The notes below the pieces were generated by a model that made no database searches, was not told the DNA's origin, and worked only from the letters and a program-made list of their open reading frames with translations. Shown here one piece after another: positions 31,615 through 44,340 of a stretch of DNA of 64,000 nucleotides (positions are counted from its first letter, which is position 1; the number at the start of each line of letters is the position of its first letter). The stretch is from Adiantum capillus-veneris (Eukaryota > Streptophyta > Polypodiopsida > Polypodiales > Pteridaceae), in assembly GCA_014529385.2 (NCBI GenBank), contig CM043953.1, positions 97,787,842 to 97,851,841 of the forward strand, in the 5' to 3' direction. Made by a program: the position numbers and the translations under genes.

Positions 31615-33536
31615 TCTACCACAAACGGCTTAAGTGGGTCAACGATTGCTAGGATGGGAGCAGTGGCTACAGCTACCTTGAGTTGTTCAAAACTGCATTG
31701 TCAGGCTTCTTCCCAAGAAAAGGTCTTACCTTTTGCTTTAAGTTGATCCATCATAGGAACAGTGATTTTGGCATAATCACGGATATATTGTCGATAAAAT
31801 CCAGCCATGCCTAAGAAGATTTGAAGCTCCTCAACCGTGTTGGGATGTGACCATCGAAGAATGGCAGCGACCTTGTCAGTGCCCATTTTGATGCCAAAAT
31901 AAGAGATCAAATGACCGAGGTAATGTATCTCAGTTTTAAAGAAATCACACTTGCTTTGCTTGGCATACAGAGCGTGAGTTTGTAGCTGTTTGAACACTAA
32001 TCGTAAGTATTCTATGTGTTCATCCTCATTCTTACTGTAAATGAGAATGTCATCAAGGAAAACCACAACAAAGTTTCCAAGATAGGGATGTAAGACACTA
32101 TCCGTGAGTATCATAAATGTAGCTGGAGCATTTGTTAAACCAAAAGGCATAACCAAAAATTTAAAATATCCGAACCATGTTCTAAAGGCAGTTTTAGATA
32201 TATCTTTCAAAAGGATATGCACCTGGTGATATCCTGAATGAAGATCTATCTTTGTATAGTATCTTGCCTCATGGAGTTGATCAAACAACTCATCCACTCG
32301 AGGTAGAGGATACTTGTTCTTGATGGTTATGGCGTTTAATCCGCGATAATCTACGCACATGTGCATGGTACTATCTTTCTTTTTCACCAATAGAATTGGT
32401 GATGCCCAAGGCGAATTGCTAGGTCTAATGAAACCACGGGCGGGGTAGTCAGCCAACTGACTCTCAACCTCCTTGGCCTCACTAGCACTCATACGATAAG
32501 GTGGTTTACTCACCAGTTTAGTGTCTGGCAGGACATCTATGCCATGTTGCACATCATGTGTAGGGGGTAAATCTGGCGGCAAATTACTTGAGAATACCTC
32601 ACTATACTCCGTGAGTAAGTGAGTCAGCTTTTGCCGTGCAAAAGGAGAAAATAAAATAGAGTTGTGTTGGGATGGAGAATCTTGTAATTCCTTTAATGTT
32701 TGTTTTACAACAATTGCACGTTGCTCAATAGAATTAAAATTGAGAGCACTTTGCTCTTTAGAATTGTTAACACTTTGCTTATCATTAAAGTTCAATGCAC
32801 TTTGCATACCATAACTAGAATTCACATCACTTTGCTCTTGAGAATTCACAAAACTTGGAGACAAGCAGTAACACAAAAAGACTTCATCTATTAAATCTGC
32901 ACTTCGTAAAATAGAAAGCTCCGTTGTACATATAAGAGGTGCAGATGGTATATTTTTCTCACCAAGCAAAAGCACATGTTTACCATTGGCCATAAAGGAT
33001 ATGGAGTTGTGTTCATAACTAGTGTGCAATGTGTTTCCTAAACCATGCAGACACTCCCGTCCTAAAACTACATCAGCACTATCCATGTTCATAACTTGAA
33101 AGTCAAGGGTCATCATATGATCTTGAACAATAAGCTCAACCCCTTGAACTACCGTGTCCCATACTTCTTTATCATTTCCAGACATTTGTTCTACCACATA
33201 CTTGTGGGAGCAGGGAGTCTGTGTAAGCTTCAATTTCTTGACTAGCTTATAGTTCAAGAAGTTATGAGTTTCACCATCATCCACTAAAATATGAACACGT
33301 TGTCCGTTAATAGTGTCATGCATGTGAATCAACTCATGGGGGCCAAAGGTGGGCTGCCACATTGAAGCAGGCACACAACACTTGTGCTTTTCCTCCATAT
33401 GAAGAACCTCTACAGCACAATATTTAGGAGATGAATCTAATGTGAGGTGTTGCACTGTGTGCATGGCCTTTTCTTTGCCTTGCAAAAGAGGACAATCCTT
33501 CTTGTTATGTTGGTCCGAAAGACATCTGAAACACAA
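31514..33536 (-). pseudogene. gypsy-3 zinc knuckle, protease, reverse transcriptase and RNase H start
   Basis: A 611-residue frame (33536-31701) starts in the gag zinc knuckle 'CFRCLSDQHNKKDC', passes the protease site 'ILVDDGETHNFLN' (altered from Asp-Ser-Gly-Ala) and the polymerase with 'FGLTNAPATF' and an intact 'FVVVFLDDILIYS'. It ends in the thumb 'FLGMAGFYRQYIRDYAKI'. After the stop the frame continues as RNase H 'VETDASDKAIGAVFL' to about 31514. This is the most intact polymerase of the gypsy-1/3 family in the window. Confidence 0.88.
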
Positions 33537-33539
33537 ATT

Positions 33540-34440
33540 GTGTTTCTTTGCACGCTCAAAATCAACAGTGATGAGAGACCCAAGTGGAGTATCTCGTGAT
33601 TGCTTAGGCTTCTTAGCCTCTTGTGGGCGTGGAGAGGTAGATTGTCCCTTATTCCTCTTGGAACGTGTGTGAGATATACCTCATCATTGGCTCTTAGCCA
33701 CATTGGTCTTAGCAAAAGTATTCTTAGAGTAGGGAGCATTTCCCTTCCTCTCTTGGTCATCATCATATCTTTGGGCATGAGCGACGGCTTCTTCCAAAGT
33801 TTTTGGATGTTGGGTCTTGACATGAAGACGAAAGTCTTTGTCAAGACCCCTTTTAAAACCATGTATCTTTTGGAATTCATCTAGACCTTCTAGGTTTAAT
33901 ATGATTTCTTGATACTTGGAAAGGTACTGAGTGAGAGAGAGAGACCAGACATGCGGCATGGATCCCATGCTAACCAATTCTTGTCCTCTTCATTGGAGTC
34001 CAAAAACTCTTTGGAGAAAGAAGCTTGAAACGCAGCCCAAGACGAAGGACGAGCATCTATTGGAAATGGCATCCACCACTTATAGGCCTTGCCTTTAAGA
34101 GATAAACTTTTTTTCATAGTTGTCTTTATATCCGGGGTGTGTCTCAACCTATGAATATCACTCCATTTGTGTAAGAATGTATTGATCGCATCCATGTTGC
34201 GATCACGCTCTTCACTGTAAAACTCAAGAATGCTGATATTCTTAAGCAATGCATTTCTATCTTGTGTATCTTCTGAAGCACTTGTCTCTTGGACTCCTTG
34301 AGTCATGCGATCTTGGGTTCCTTGAACCATGCCAGTTGGGGCACCTTGAGCCGTCTGTGAATTCATAAATTTCACAAGTAACATTTGCATTTAGTGCAGA
34401 GAGGTTGCGTTCAAGTATGCTTTGGCAATTTTCCAAAGGC
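33540..34440 (-). pseudogene. gypsy-3 gag
   Basis: Frames 34390-33896 and 33977-33684 together give a gag: 'LKGKAYKWWMPFPIDAR', 'SFSKEFLDSNEEDKNWL', 'ILNLEGLDEFQKIHGF', with frameshifts near 34390, 33.9 kb and 33.68 kb. The extreme N-terminus is replaced above 34440 by tRNA-like sequence. Confidence 0.75.
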
Positions 34441-34503
34441 TCAATAGCTTGGATGGTAAAGTGTTGGCCTCTTACCCTCATGGGGTGGGTTCAATCCTCC
34501 TTC
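34441..34503 (+). repeat. tRNA-like sequence, probable SINE head
   Basis: A box-A-like part ('tagcttggatggtaaagtg') and a box-B-like part ('gggttcaatcc') are spaced as in a tRNA gene, around 'ttggcctctta'. It resembles the head of the SINE at 41010-41383. I see no clear poly-A end or target duplication, so the 3' limit is unknown. It is not a functional tRNA gene by eye (arms do not pair well). Confidence 0.5.
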
Positions 34504-35440
34504 ATGCAAAGGTTTAGAGGGCCTTCCTACGCGCACAGCCAATGGATCGTGCTCATCTTTGTAGTAGAAGGCATCTTTGTCCTAAGAGGATCAATCCACT
34601 GTGTCTCACTAGAGCATGGCCACTCTAACTCTGCATCTAGAGACTTGTCATGTACAACACTCTAGAGCTCATCCGCAAAGGTACATGTCTGCAAAGTCAT
34701 CGAGACTACACTGTCTCACACGTGTGACTCACTGCTCTGCTCCCTGACTGGCAAAGCATCGAAATCTATCACCATCGCTAGTGACTGCTCTGGTCATGCA
34801 GTCAAAGAGTTGTCCTACTCTACATGTATGTCCTCAGACCCTACATGCACAACGAGCGAAGTGTCACGCTGCTCATCATCAGAAATGTGTACTCGCCTAG
34901 ACTGCGAATGTCTGCATGGAAACGGACTCAAAGATACTTTGGCATCTTTGACACCAAGAATGTAGAGAAGAGTCAAATGAGCACCACGATGGCCTCACGA
35001 TAACACAATCATATCATCTTCATTCAAAATTGATAAAAATTCGACGCATGGAGTTGGTTCTCCTTCAAAAGGCTCACATCCAAACTTTCTTCTCTCTTAT
35101 TTTCATCCACCATGACTAGACCCCGTTGGGGCAATGGAGAAGAGGAAAATCGACTCTTCACATTATGCTCACTGCAAGGTAGAGAGTCTAAGTACCACAC
35201 ATTACTAGCATGATGAGCTTTTGCTCACATCCGAACTTGCTTCCCTCTTATTTTCAACCACCCATGACCTAGACCTACACATTTTTCTCTCCCAACCATT
35301 GTGTGGGTTCTCCACTGTGACTCTCATCACCACAATCCTAGAGCATCAAAAGTCACTTATCAGCCCCCTACACAGTACATCACCTGTATCTTTGGTCCCA
35401 TAGGTCATATTTGATCTCCGATGATAAGAATAAATTCTCT

Positions 35441-35445
<5 letters not shown>
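34504..35445. other. No gene recognised; one local duplication
   Basis: Sequence of unknown origin. About 50 bp starting 'gctcacatccaaacttt' (35072) recurs, diverged, at 35223 ('gctcacatccgaacttg'). No conserved frame was found. Confidence 0.5.

Positions 35446-35485
<40 letters not shown>
35446..35485. repeat. (CT)n microsatellite
   Basis: About 20 CT units. Confidence 0.95.
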
Positions 35486-35488
<3 letters not shown>

Positions 35489-36034
35489 AGGACTTGATCT
35501 CAAGACTTGACCAATAGGTCTTTGAGAGCTTTTGGGATTGTTCCCATTACCCCCTCTCCCCCCTAGCAAGGGTTCATTTTGAAGATTGCACAGCCCTTCA
35601 AGGCCACTTTTGACCTTCAAAAGAAGTGGAAAATTTTTGAGGATTTGCCTACGAAGGGCTATTTTAAAAAGTTGCCATTCATGTGGAAGCGTGGCGGACC
35701 AAAGACAATTTTACACTTCAAGGGTATTTTTTCTAGAAAAATTTCAATGCATATACTTGTAGATTATCTAGTACTAAGTATAATACAATGATTTTCTTTT
35801 CAGAGCTCAAGGTTGATATGTTTTTGTGTTGAATTTGGCTTCAAGTTTTAAGTGTAGATTTGGCGATTTTGTATTTCGAAGGGTTTGAAAAAATGTATGT
35901 ATCGTTTGAACGGCAAATTTTCAAATTTTTAAAAGTGCCTTTCATGAAGAAGGACAAATTCTAAGCTAGACCTTTCATAGAAAGTAGGGGACACCTTACA
36001 AAATGCAAGCTGCCCCCAAAAAAGATAAAAACCA
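35486..36034. other. No gene recognised
   Basis: AT-rich, unique-looking sequence upstream of the alpha-glucosidase gene. A 70-codon plus-strand frame near 35579-35791 has no motif. Confidence 0.5.
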
Positions 36035-36043
36035 AACTGCTTT

Positions 36044-36195
36044 AAGCTTTCTTTTTTTTTTTGGCAAGTCGCAGAACTTCCACGCGAGGTGACAAAGTAC
36101 ATAGGTGAGCGTCAACGGGTCACTTGGCCGCATTCGAACCGACAATCGTGGTGACTAAGGATGATTGCTCAAACAACCAAGCCACTCCTTTGGAC
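36044..36195 (-). mobile_element. Short tRNA-derived SINE upstream of the alpha-glucosidase gene
   Basis: On the minus strand a tRNA-like head has box A near 'gtggcttggttgtttgagc' and box B 'ggttcgaatgc'. A short body and an A-rich tail follow (the plus-strand T run at 36051-36062). Possible target duplications 'aactgcttt' lie at 36035-36043 and 36196-36204. It ends about 190 bases before the gene's start codon, so it lies in the promoter or 5' leader. Confidence 0.65.
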
Positions 36196-36295
36196 AACTG
36201 CTTTTACTTTCATGTGTTTATTATAACTTTCATGTGAAGGCCAACGAACCACAAAAGCAATTAGTCACAGACAGCGCGAGCCGCGAGCCGCTGCT

Positions 36296-36301
36296 CACGT
36301 G
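36296..36301. promoter_or_regulatory. CACGTG box upstream of the alpha-glucosidase start
   Basis: A palindromic 'cacgtg' (core of plant G-boxes, bound by bZIP and bHLH factors) lies about 90 bases before the start codon. A weak TATA-like 'gtatagaa' follows at 36335. Function is inferred only. Confidence 0.35.
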
Positions 36302-36387
36302 CGTCTCAACGAACAGAGATTTGCGTACACACATGTATAGAAGCACATAGTCGGCACACGCACCATGACATATGTACATTGCAAGCT

Positions 36388-39300
36388 ATGATGCTTTGGC
36401 TTGGATGCCTCCTCTCCGTCATCGGCTTTGCTGCAGGCAGTGTCGGCCATGGCTACCAGGTGGTTTCGGCGGAGGCTTTTACCAACGGCTTGGTTGTTCT
36501 CCTTGAGCTGAAGCAGAAGACAAGTTTCAATGGGCCGGATGCTGAAAACCTGCAAGTAACTGTCAGGTGGTTCTTAGATTCTGACTGCTTGTAGTAACTG
36601 ATGATACTTGGTTTCAAAGTTCCTCAATCAATGCATTTTCCATGCATTTAATTGTCTCTGACAAGGCCCTGATATGTTAAGTGCTGCATAGCTCATTGAG
36701 ATGCCTGTGCTCATATTTCACCTGCTAAACCAATACAGTGGTGCCACAACCACCCACCATTTCTGTTTTTCCGCATTGCTCGACATGAACAAGGGTAAAC
36801 ACTTGATATGGTCATGGGTCATTTGCTTCCAAACATGCTATCCTCTCCAAATTTAGCGTTTTCCCTTTGTGCAATTGGGATTCCATTAGCGATGCTATAG
36901 GCACCGACCTCATTTGTAACTGCAACAGGGTACAAGCTGAAGATTAAACGACGTATCATTTCAGGCAGTTCATTTGTCTTCAGCTCATACAGAAATGCAG
37001 ATAATAGTCTGTTCCTCCGCATGATGAACGCAATTTGTTGCAGTTGTGGGCCGATGGAGCTTCCATCTATGATTTTAAATGAGTAATGCCTAGGAAGTTT
37101 TATCAATTTGCCGTATCATCCTTTTCCAATTTGACATGTTGATTTTGCCAAGTTTCAGACAACAACAGCTTTTTCTTAGCAATAAAGGAAGCCTCCTTTT
37201 TTTCAGTTGCGTCTACAAGTCAATTGCTCTTTTGATGAGCTTGTGGAGGCTCTCTGTTATCAAATTCTATTTGTTATATGCAACTAGAGGTTTATAGATG
37301 CGATATTATGTGCCAAAACCACGGCATTTGCATGCTTGCTTTTGGCATGATCACTGCTAGTCTCCTGTTCAAACAAGCGTTTTTGTGTAGCATGACACCA
37401 AGCCGCTCGGTTTTTCTTTTGCAAGGGACAAATATTGAAAAAAGTATACGTCCATTGTGCTATTGTTTGACGATGGGAAGGTAGTATATCAACAAGTATG
37501 GCTGCTCTTATGTCTTAGGTTTGCCCTTGAAAGTTCATTGCATGATCCATACCTCTATATTATGTTCTCATAACAAATTGTTTCCTTTTTTGTTATATGG
37601 ATGTGACCAGTTATGAAAGCTCTGGGCGCTTGCATGTGCACATCACCACCTCCAATGCAACTTCAAATGCTAGATGGGAGATACCGCAATCTCTGATACC
37701 AAGGGAGACACCGGCCTCACACAACAACCAAGCAGAACAATATAATGCATTGAGCTTTCAATACACTCAGGACCCTTTCACTTTTATGGTTGCTAGAAGT
37801 TCAACAGGAGAGGTCCTTTTTGACAGTAGCTCTTCCAATTTAACATTTAAAGATCAATACTTAGAGATCTCTACCCTCTTACTAGAGAGTGCTGCCTTGT
37901 ATGGACTTGGGGAGAGTACACGCCCGAAAGGGTTTCGATTGCGCCCAGGCCAATCGTACACTTTGTGGGCATCTGATATCAATGCCAGCACGGTCAATGT
38001 CGATCTATATGGGGCACATCCTTTTTATATGGATGTAAGAGATGCAGGTTCTTCTCATGGAGTCCTCCTCTTGAACAGCAACGGGATGGATATTGCATAC
38101 ACAGATAACTCTCTTGTATATAAAGTGATCGGTGGAGTCCTCGATTTCTACTTCTTTCCCGGGCCAGAGCCGCTTGCTGTGATGCGACAATACACCGAGC
38201 TAGTTGGGCGCCCTGCACCAATGCCATTTTGGTCATTTGGTAAGTCAAAAAGCGGGCATATTTTGTATGGAAAGTTCACCAATTTAAGTTTCACTTTGAT
38301 ATAGGAATTGTATTCTAATGACAGGCTTCCACCAGTGCCGGTATGGATATAAGAGTGTTGAAGATTTGGAGTTTGTTGTCTCAAACTATCGGGCCGCAGG
38401 CATTCCACTTGAGGTTATGTGGAATGATATTGATTACATGGATTTGTACAAAGACTTCACATTTGATCCTATCAATTACCCAGTAGACAAGATGCGAAAG
38501 TTCGTTGATGATTTGCATCAACATGGCCAGAAATATGTACTCATTCTAGATCCCGGTATGCAGGGCTGAGGCTTGATTACTGATTTTTAGAATGTTGGCA
38601 AAAACGCATCTTCTAACATTATTTTGTAAATAGGGATTAGCACCGCCGACAATTACAGCACATTTCAGCATGGCATGGAAAAAGACATATTTATCAAACA
38701 CAAAGGGGTTCCTTACTTAGCCCAAGTATGGCCAGGCCCTGTCTATTTCACCGATTTTCTGCATCCTGATATTGACTCTTTTTGGGGTGCTGAGATAGAA
38801 AATTTTCATGCCCTTGTTCCTTTTGATGGCCTGTGGATTGACATGAATGAGGCCTCCAATTTCTGCAGTGGGACTCTTTGCAAATACCCGACTAACTCAA
38901 CCTGCAAAGCTTCACTCAACCAAGCATATTGTTGTCTTATTTGTAGTGATGAAGAGGCTACTATATGGGATAATCCTCCCTATGCAATCAACGCCGGTGG
39001 CATCCACAGAGGCCTCGGTATGAAGACCATCGCTACTAGTGCTTACCATGACAAGGGCTATTTGTCATATGACACACACAATTTGTACGGCTTTTCGGAG
39101 GCTGTTGCCACTAATAGGGCACTTAAGGGCATAACAGGGAAGAGGCCATTCATTCTATCAAGATCAACTTTTCCAGGTACAGGTGCATATGCTGCCCATT
39201 GGACTGGCGACAACTCTGCAACATGGGAAGATCTTAGGTACTCCATAGCTGGGATACTAAATTCGGGTCTCTTTGGGGTCCCCATGGTAGGTGCAGATAT

Positions 39301-40246
39301 TTGTGGATTTTTGGGTGACACCACTGAGGAGCTCTGTGCTAGGTGGATTCAATTGGGGGCATTTTACCCATTCTCACGTAATCATGCGGACATCGGTTCA
39401 CGTAGACAAGAGCTCTATCTGTGGGATTCCGTGGCTCACACGGCAAGAAAAGCACTTAGCCTCAGATATAGGCTCTTGCCATATCTGTATACTCTAATGC
39501 AGGAAGCTCATGAATGTGGAGCTCCTGTTGCAAGGCCATTGTTTTTTACTTTCACAGAAGATAGAGCTACTCTCGATGTCAGTTCACAGTTCCTCCTCGG
39601 TCGTGGAGTTTTGGTGTCGCCAGTTTTAGAGGCTGGGGCTGAGAGTGTGGCAGCATACTTCCCAAAAGGGACATGGTATTCCCTTTCAGATGGGGGACAA
39701 GAGGTGGTGGAGAGCCAAGGGTCTCTTGTCACCTTACCATCACCATTGGACACCATCAATGTGCATGTCTATGAAGGCACAATCATTCCTATGCAAGAGG
39801 CTGCGATGACAACGGGAGAAGTTAGGCAGAGCCCATTCACACTACTGATTGCATTTAAGTACATTGAAGAGGCAAGTTCAATGGAGCAGGAAGGGCAGAC
39901 GGCGATAGGAGAGATTTACATCGATGAGGGAGAGGACATGGAAATGGCATTGAAGGAAGGAAAATCGACAAGAATTAAGCTTGTTGCAGAGTTAAAGATG
40001 GGGCAGATGAAGGTGGCATCCTATGTGGAATGTGCAGAATATGCTTTCAGGCAAGGTTTCATTATTGACAAAATTGTAGTATTGGGCTTGAGAGCTGCGT
40101 CACAGCCCTTGGTTAGGATTGATGGTGCCAAATCATTGCCGGAAGTGGGCATAGATCGCCATGTTATTGCACTATCCAGACTGAATCTTCCCTTGGCCTC
40201 TGCCTTTACACTTACCTTGGACCTTCTGCCATGGCAACTTGCTTGA
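36388..40246 (+). CDS. Alpha-glucosidase, glycoside hydrolase family 31 (four exons)
   Basis: Exons are 36388-36566, 37611-38239, 38325-38555 and 38634-40246, all with GT-AG introns in consistent phase, giving about 883 residues, normal for plant GH31. The start is the first in-frame ATG and gives a signal peptide ('[17 protein letters not shown]'), so the enzyme is probably secreted or vacuolar. The catalytic nucleophile is D416 in '[12 protein letters not shown]' and the acid/base is D539 in '[10 protein letters not shown]'. Other family landmarks are 'SLYGLGE'-like 'ALYGLGEST', 'GFHQCRYGY', '[14 protein letters not shown]' and '[10 protein letters not shown]'. The segment 'WNDIDYMD' fits alpha-glucosidases; plant alpha-xylosidases usually have another His/Asp pattern there, so glucosidase is preferred. 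It would release glucose from maltose or starch fragments. No stop or frameshift is seen. It is the only clear host gene in the window. Confidence 0.95.
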
Positions 40247-40999
40247 GGAATTATCTTCTATGCTCACAAATACAGTCACAAGTGCTTGCATGTGTTAGCA
40301 TATATAATTATATACCCTTATCCACTCACCAAAGATATAGGAGTAGAAACCAATGTTTGATTTTCTAAGGTTTTTAAGGGGGGCCTCTGTATATGCACTG
40401 GTAGTATTAGAAACCTACAAACATCCCAACATTGTCGCTGACAAGGTGTCGTGTTTCCCAATTTAGTGAAGCTAATCCAAAACAAGACACTAGCCACATA
40501 GTCCATCCACAATGCACTTGGCATGCTACCTCACAACTTTAAATCAACTGTAAGCATAGTTTGAAGTAATGTTTTTAATAAGGAAGAGCTAAATGTTGAA
40601 TTTGCACAAGTTAAGAGTGCTTTAAGAAAATTAACTTCTCTTTTATCTGGAGCCAATAAGTTCAATCTCTTTTAGGGAGATACATATTGTGGGAGAGAGA
40701 ATTCCAAAAACCTTGAAGAAAATCGGTAAAATTTGAAGGTTTTAGTGTAGATACTCTAAAACTTTGATTAAAAACTGGGTAAATTCAAACTAGCCCTTTT
40801 TACCATTGGTTTGTAAAAATGTTTTTGGTGAGCACATCAATGCTACTGTCTTAACCTCTCAACCAACCTTGAAAAACCTGCATATGTTGGCAACTTGGCC
40901 ACTGCGTGTATTTTTGACCAAGTGTCTTGAGTTCATCTTGTATAGAGAAAAGACATGACGCTCATGAAACAAGAGGTGCATCTGCACAATGGTATCATA
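40247..40999. other. 3' region of the alpha-glucosidase gene and intergenic DNA
   Basis: No coding frame. The 3' untranslated region is probably within the first 200-300 bases ('tatataattatata' near 40300), but no clear polyadenylation signal stands out. Confidence 0.45.
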
Positions 41000-41009
41000 T
41001 AGATGATTT

Positions 41010-41383
41010 ATTTATTTATTCGACACCACACGAGAGGGCCCACAGAGGGAGGTGCTTATCCCTTCCAAATATTATCCATGTTCCATGGTCAGGCAAGGGC
41101 CGCGTACCATCGGGCAAGAGCCACGTGTAGGCATCACCATGGCCACCTAATTGATGCACCACGCGCTAGGAATGACGGAGAGAACTCGTAGCAACCAACT
41201 AGGAACCTCTTCCTCGGATGACCCACCCCGGGAGGAGGATGCACTCGAGTGTCCAAGGGCAACAGCCCTAGCAAGGTGAACACCAAGTGAGCACAAGGTG
41301 TCCCTCTAGAGTCTGACCCAACGGGGAGTTGAACCCACAACCCATAGGTTGAGAGGCCAAAGCCTTACCATTAGACAAACTCT
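41010..41383 (-). mobile_element. tRNA-derived SINE, 374 bp, with 10-bp target duplication
   Basis: Perfect 10-bp duplications 'tagatgattt' flank it (41000-41009 and 41384-41393). On the minus strand the head carries box A ('tgtctaatggtaaggc') and box B ('gggttcaactccc') of a tRNA-type promoter. The body is about 300 bp and the tail is 'aataaataaataaat'. All three SINE hallmarks are present. It would be made by RNA polymerase III and moved by a LINE's enzymes. Confidence 0.9.
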
Positions 41384-41393
41384 TAGATGATTT

Positions 41394-43141
41394 GCTTGAT
41401 AAACTCAAGAAATTGAAAATCTGGCTATCATCAAACTGGCTACTATTCTACTAGAAAAAGCAGAAAACATCACCCACATCTGGAAATCCAAGTACCCACC
41501 CAACAAGGTAAAACAAAATAAACATATCAAACGATGGAGAAAAAAGCAAGACCCAATTTTAGAAACCACTTAGAAAAGCAAGACTCCTATCGGAAATAGA
41601 AATTGAAGCTCATTAAAATTGCGGAAAAAGCAACAATCAAATAAGAAAATGGTCACAAAAGAGGAAATTTGGAAGGAAAGCAACATCCAATTCACAATAT
41701 GAAGAAAGAAAAAACTTGGAGCAAATCAATCAAGAGTCCAAGACATTGCAGTTGTTCAACCTTCCTACCAGTAATTCGGAGCTTGCTCAATGATTTTGGG
41801 AGTTAAGAGTATTGAAATTCCAATGTCAAATTGTACAATGATTATTAGAGTCACAATATTCTTAGACCATCTTGGTATCATCTCAATAGATAAATGATAA
41901 GCATTTGGTAGATCATTATCTACCCCTTGTGGTGCTTCACCTGATGTAATTATGGATAGGTGATTAGCTCTAGTATGTGTCGTACCCTTCTTTACTACAC
42001 ACTATTAAAGTTTAATTCCAACAATACTATGAACCATCTAACTATCCTTCCTGTATTATATGGTTTGTTTACTAAGTAGAGGAAGGCTTGGTGATCACTA
42101 CATGGTTTGTTTACTAAGTAGAGAAAGGCTACACCCGGTGTAATTCTGGATAGGTTATCGTCTCTAATATGTGTAATACCTTTCTTTACTACAACTAGAA
42201 AGTTGAATTCCTATAATATTGTAAACCATCTTACCATCTTCCCTCTATTACATGGTTTTTTTACTAAGTAGAGAAGGGCTTGGTGATTAGTGAAAATGTG
42301 ATCTCGTTTGTCGATACATAATGCCAAAGAAAAATTATAGCATGTATCATTCCCAATCCTTCTCTCTTAGTAGTTGTATAACTTTGCAATATTCACCTAT
42401 CTACTCAGTAGTGCTACAAATTGCAATCCTTTCCGCGCTTCCTTAGGGGGTCGAGCCTTGTACATGCCTAGCACATTTGCGATATATAGACCTTCCCAGT
42501 GAAGAACAAGCTAGTGAGCAGTGGACATGTCCTTTGGAAGTAAGCCTTCACTAGAAAGGACAGATTTTGAATACACTTCAATGATAAATTTTATGAAATA
42601 TCAAAATATAAGGTTCTAAACCTGAGCCTAAGTTCTAAGGTGGTAAATGTAAGGTTGTAATTATTAAGATTCGAATCCTACTTCCTAAGTCAGAGAAGAC
42701 ATAACACTTCTAATGTGTTATTTTTAATGAAGAAGCTCAAAACTCAAAATGTGACAGTACTTAAGAGTCGCAACCCACTTGTTGTGCTTTTCTTTACAAA
42801 TGTAGACATTGTGTAGTGTGAGTGTCTGAGGCTAACGCCCTCGTTATGCTTGCCACCTAGGTGCGACCTTTAGGCTCAACCTCTAATGGCCTAGCCTCTA
42901 GGGCATGGGTGACTACAAATTTTCGAGTGTGAGAAATATACAAGCATTCAACCTTGGGCGCGAATCTCTCTGAGGCAATGAGGAGATAGCACTTGAACCT
43001 TCAGAAGACAAATCACAACAATGAATAGAGTTGGGGCAAGGATTGGACATCACTTGAGGACTTAAGAGACAACAACTACCCGTGCTTCCAAGGAATTCCC
43101 CTTCCTCAGGAAGGACAAGGAAAACCCTTCAATTTCAAGGC
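41394..43141. other. No gene recognised; one degenerate duplication
   Basis: Old repetitive DNA. A segment near 41945-42100 is repeated in diverged form near 42120-42290; both have 'ggtttgtttactaagtagag'-like ends and 'tttctttactac'. I could not assign the rest. Confidence 0.5.
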
Positions 43142-43440
43142 CTACCATTCACATTGCAGATTAGAAAATCTTTTATACCTTCCCCTAGTTGGGGGCCAAT
43201 ACACAACCGAGACAGAGTTTGATGCATCGACATGCACATGAAAGATTTTATTCCAATTTGGTGTCTTTAAGATGGGAATTGATACCAACGCATCTTTCAC
43301 TTTTTGAAACGACTCCTTGCAGTCATTAATCCAATAGAAGTTAGTAATTAAGCCATAGAGAGGCTTAGCTACAATAGCATACATGTACATGAATCTTTGA
43401 TAATATCCAGAATGTCCCACATTGTCATGATGTTCTGCGT
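43142..43440 (-). pseudogene. Gypsy polymerase fragment (thumb to RNase H start)
   Basis: The minus strand encodes 'GHSGYYQRFMYMYAIVAKPL', 'WINDCKESFQKVKDALVSI' and 'FHVHVDASNSVS', the join between gypsy reverse transcriptase and RNase H. It is cut on both sides; on the high side it stops near a long CT microsatellite. Confidence 0.75.
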
Positions 43441-43475
43441 CCATAAGGGAAAACTCAACCAAGACACAGGGTTTT

Positions 43476-44340
<865 letters not shown>

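Larger units (their letters stand above)
30817..34440 (-). mobile_element. gypsy-3: truncated relative of gypsy-1
   Basis: On the minus strand: gag (34440-33540), zinc knuckle, protease, reverse transcriptase and start of RNase H (33536-31514), an inverted piece (31443-30917), then the integrase zinc finger (30916-30817), which is cut by the gypsy-2 LTR. The rest of integrase, both LTRs and the primer site are missing. Gag and protease motifs resemble gypsy-1 closely ('NMDSADVVLGREC', 'HVLLLGEKNIPSAPLIC'). Confidence 0.85.

Noticed and set aside
33437-33880. 147-codon minus-strand frame overlapping gypsy-3 gag
   Set aside because: It is a shifted frame of the real gag, whose zinc knuckle and capsid words are in the other frames.
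34441-34503. A functional tRNA gene
   Set aside because: Promoter boxes are recognisable, but acceptor and anticodon arms do not pair convincingly, so a SINE head is a better reading.
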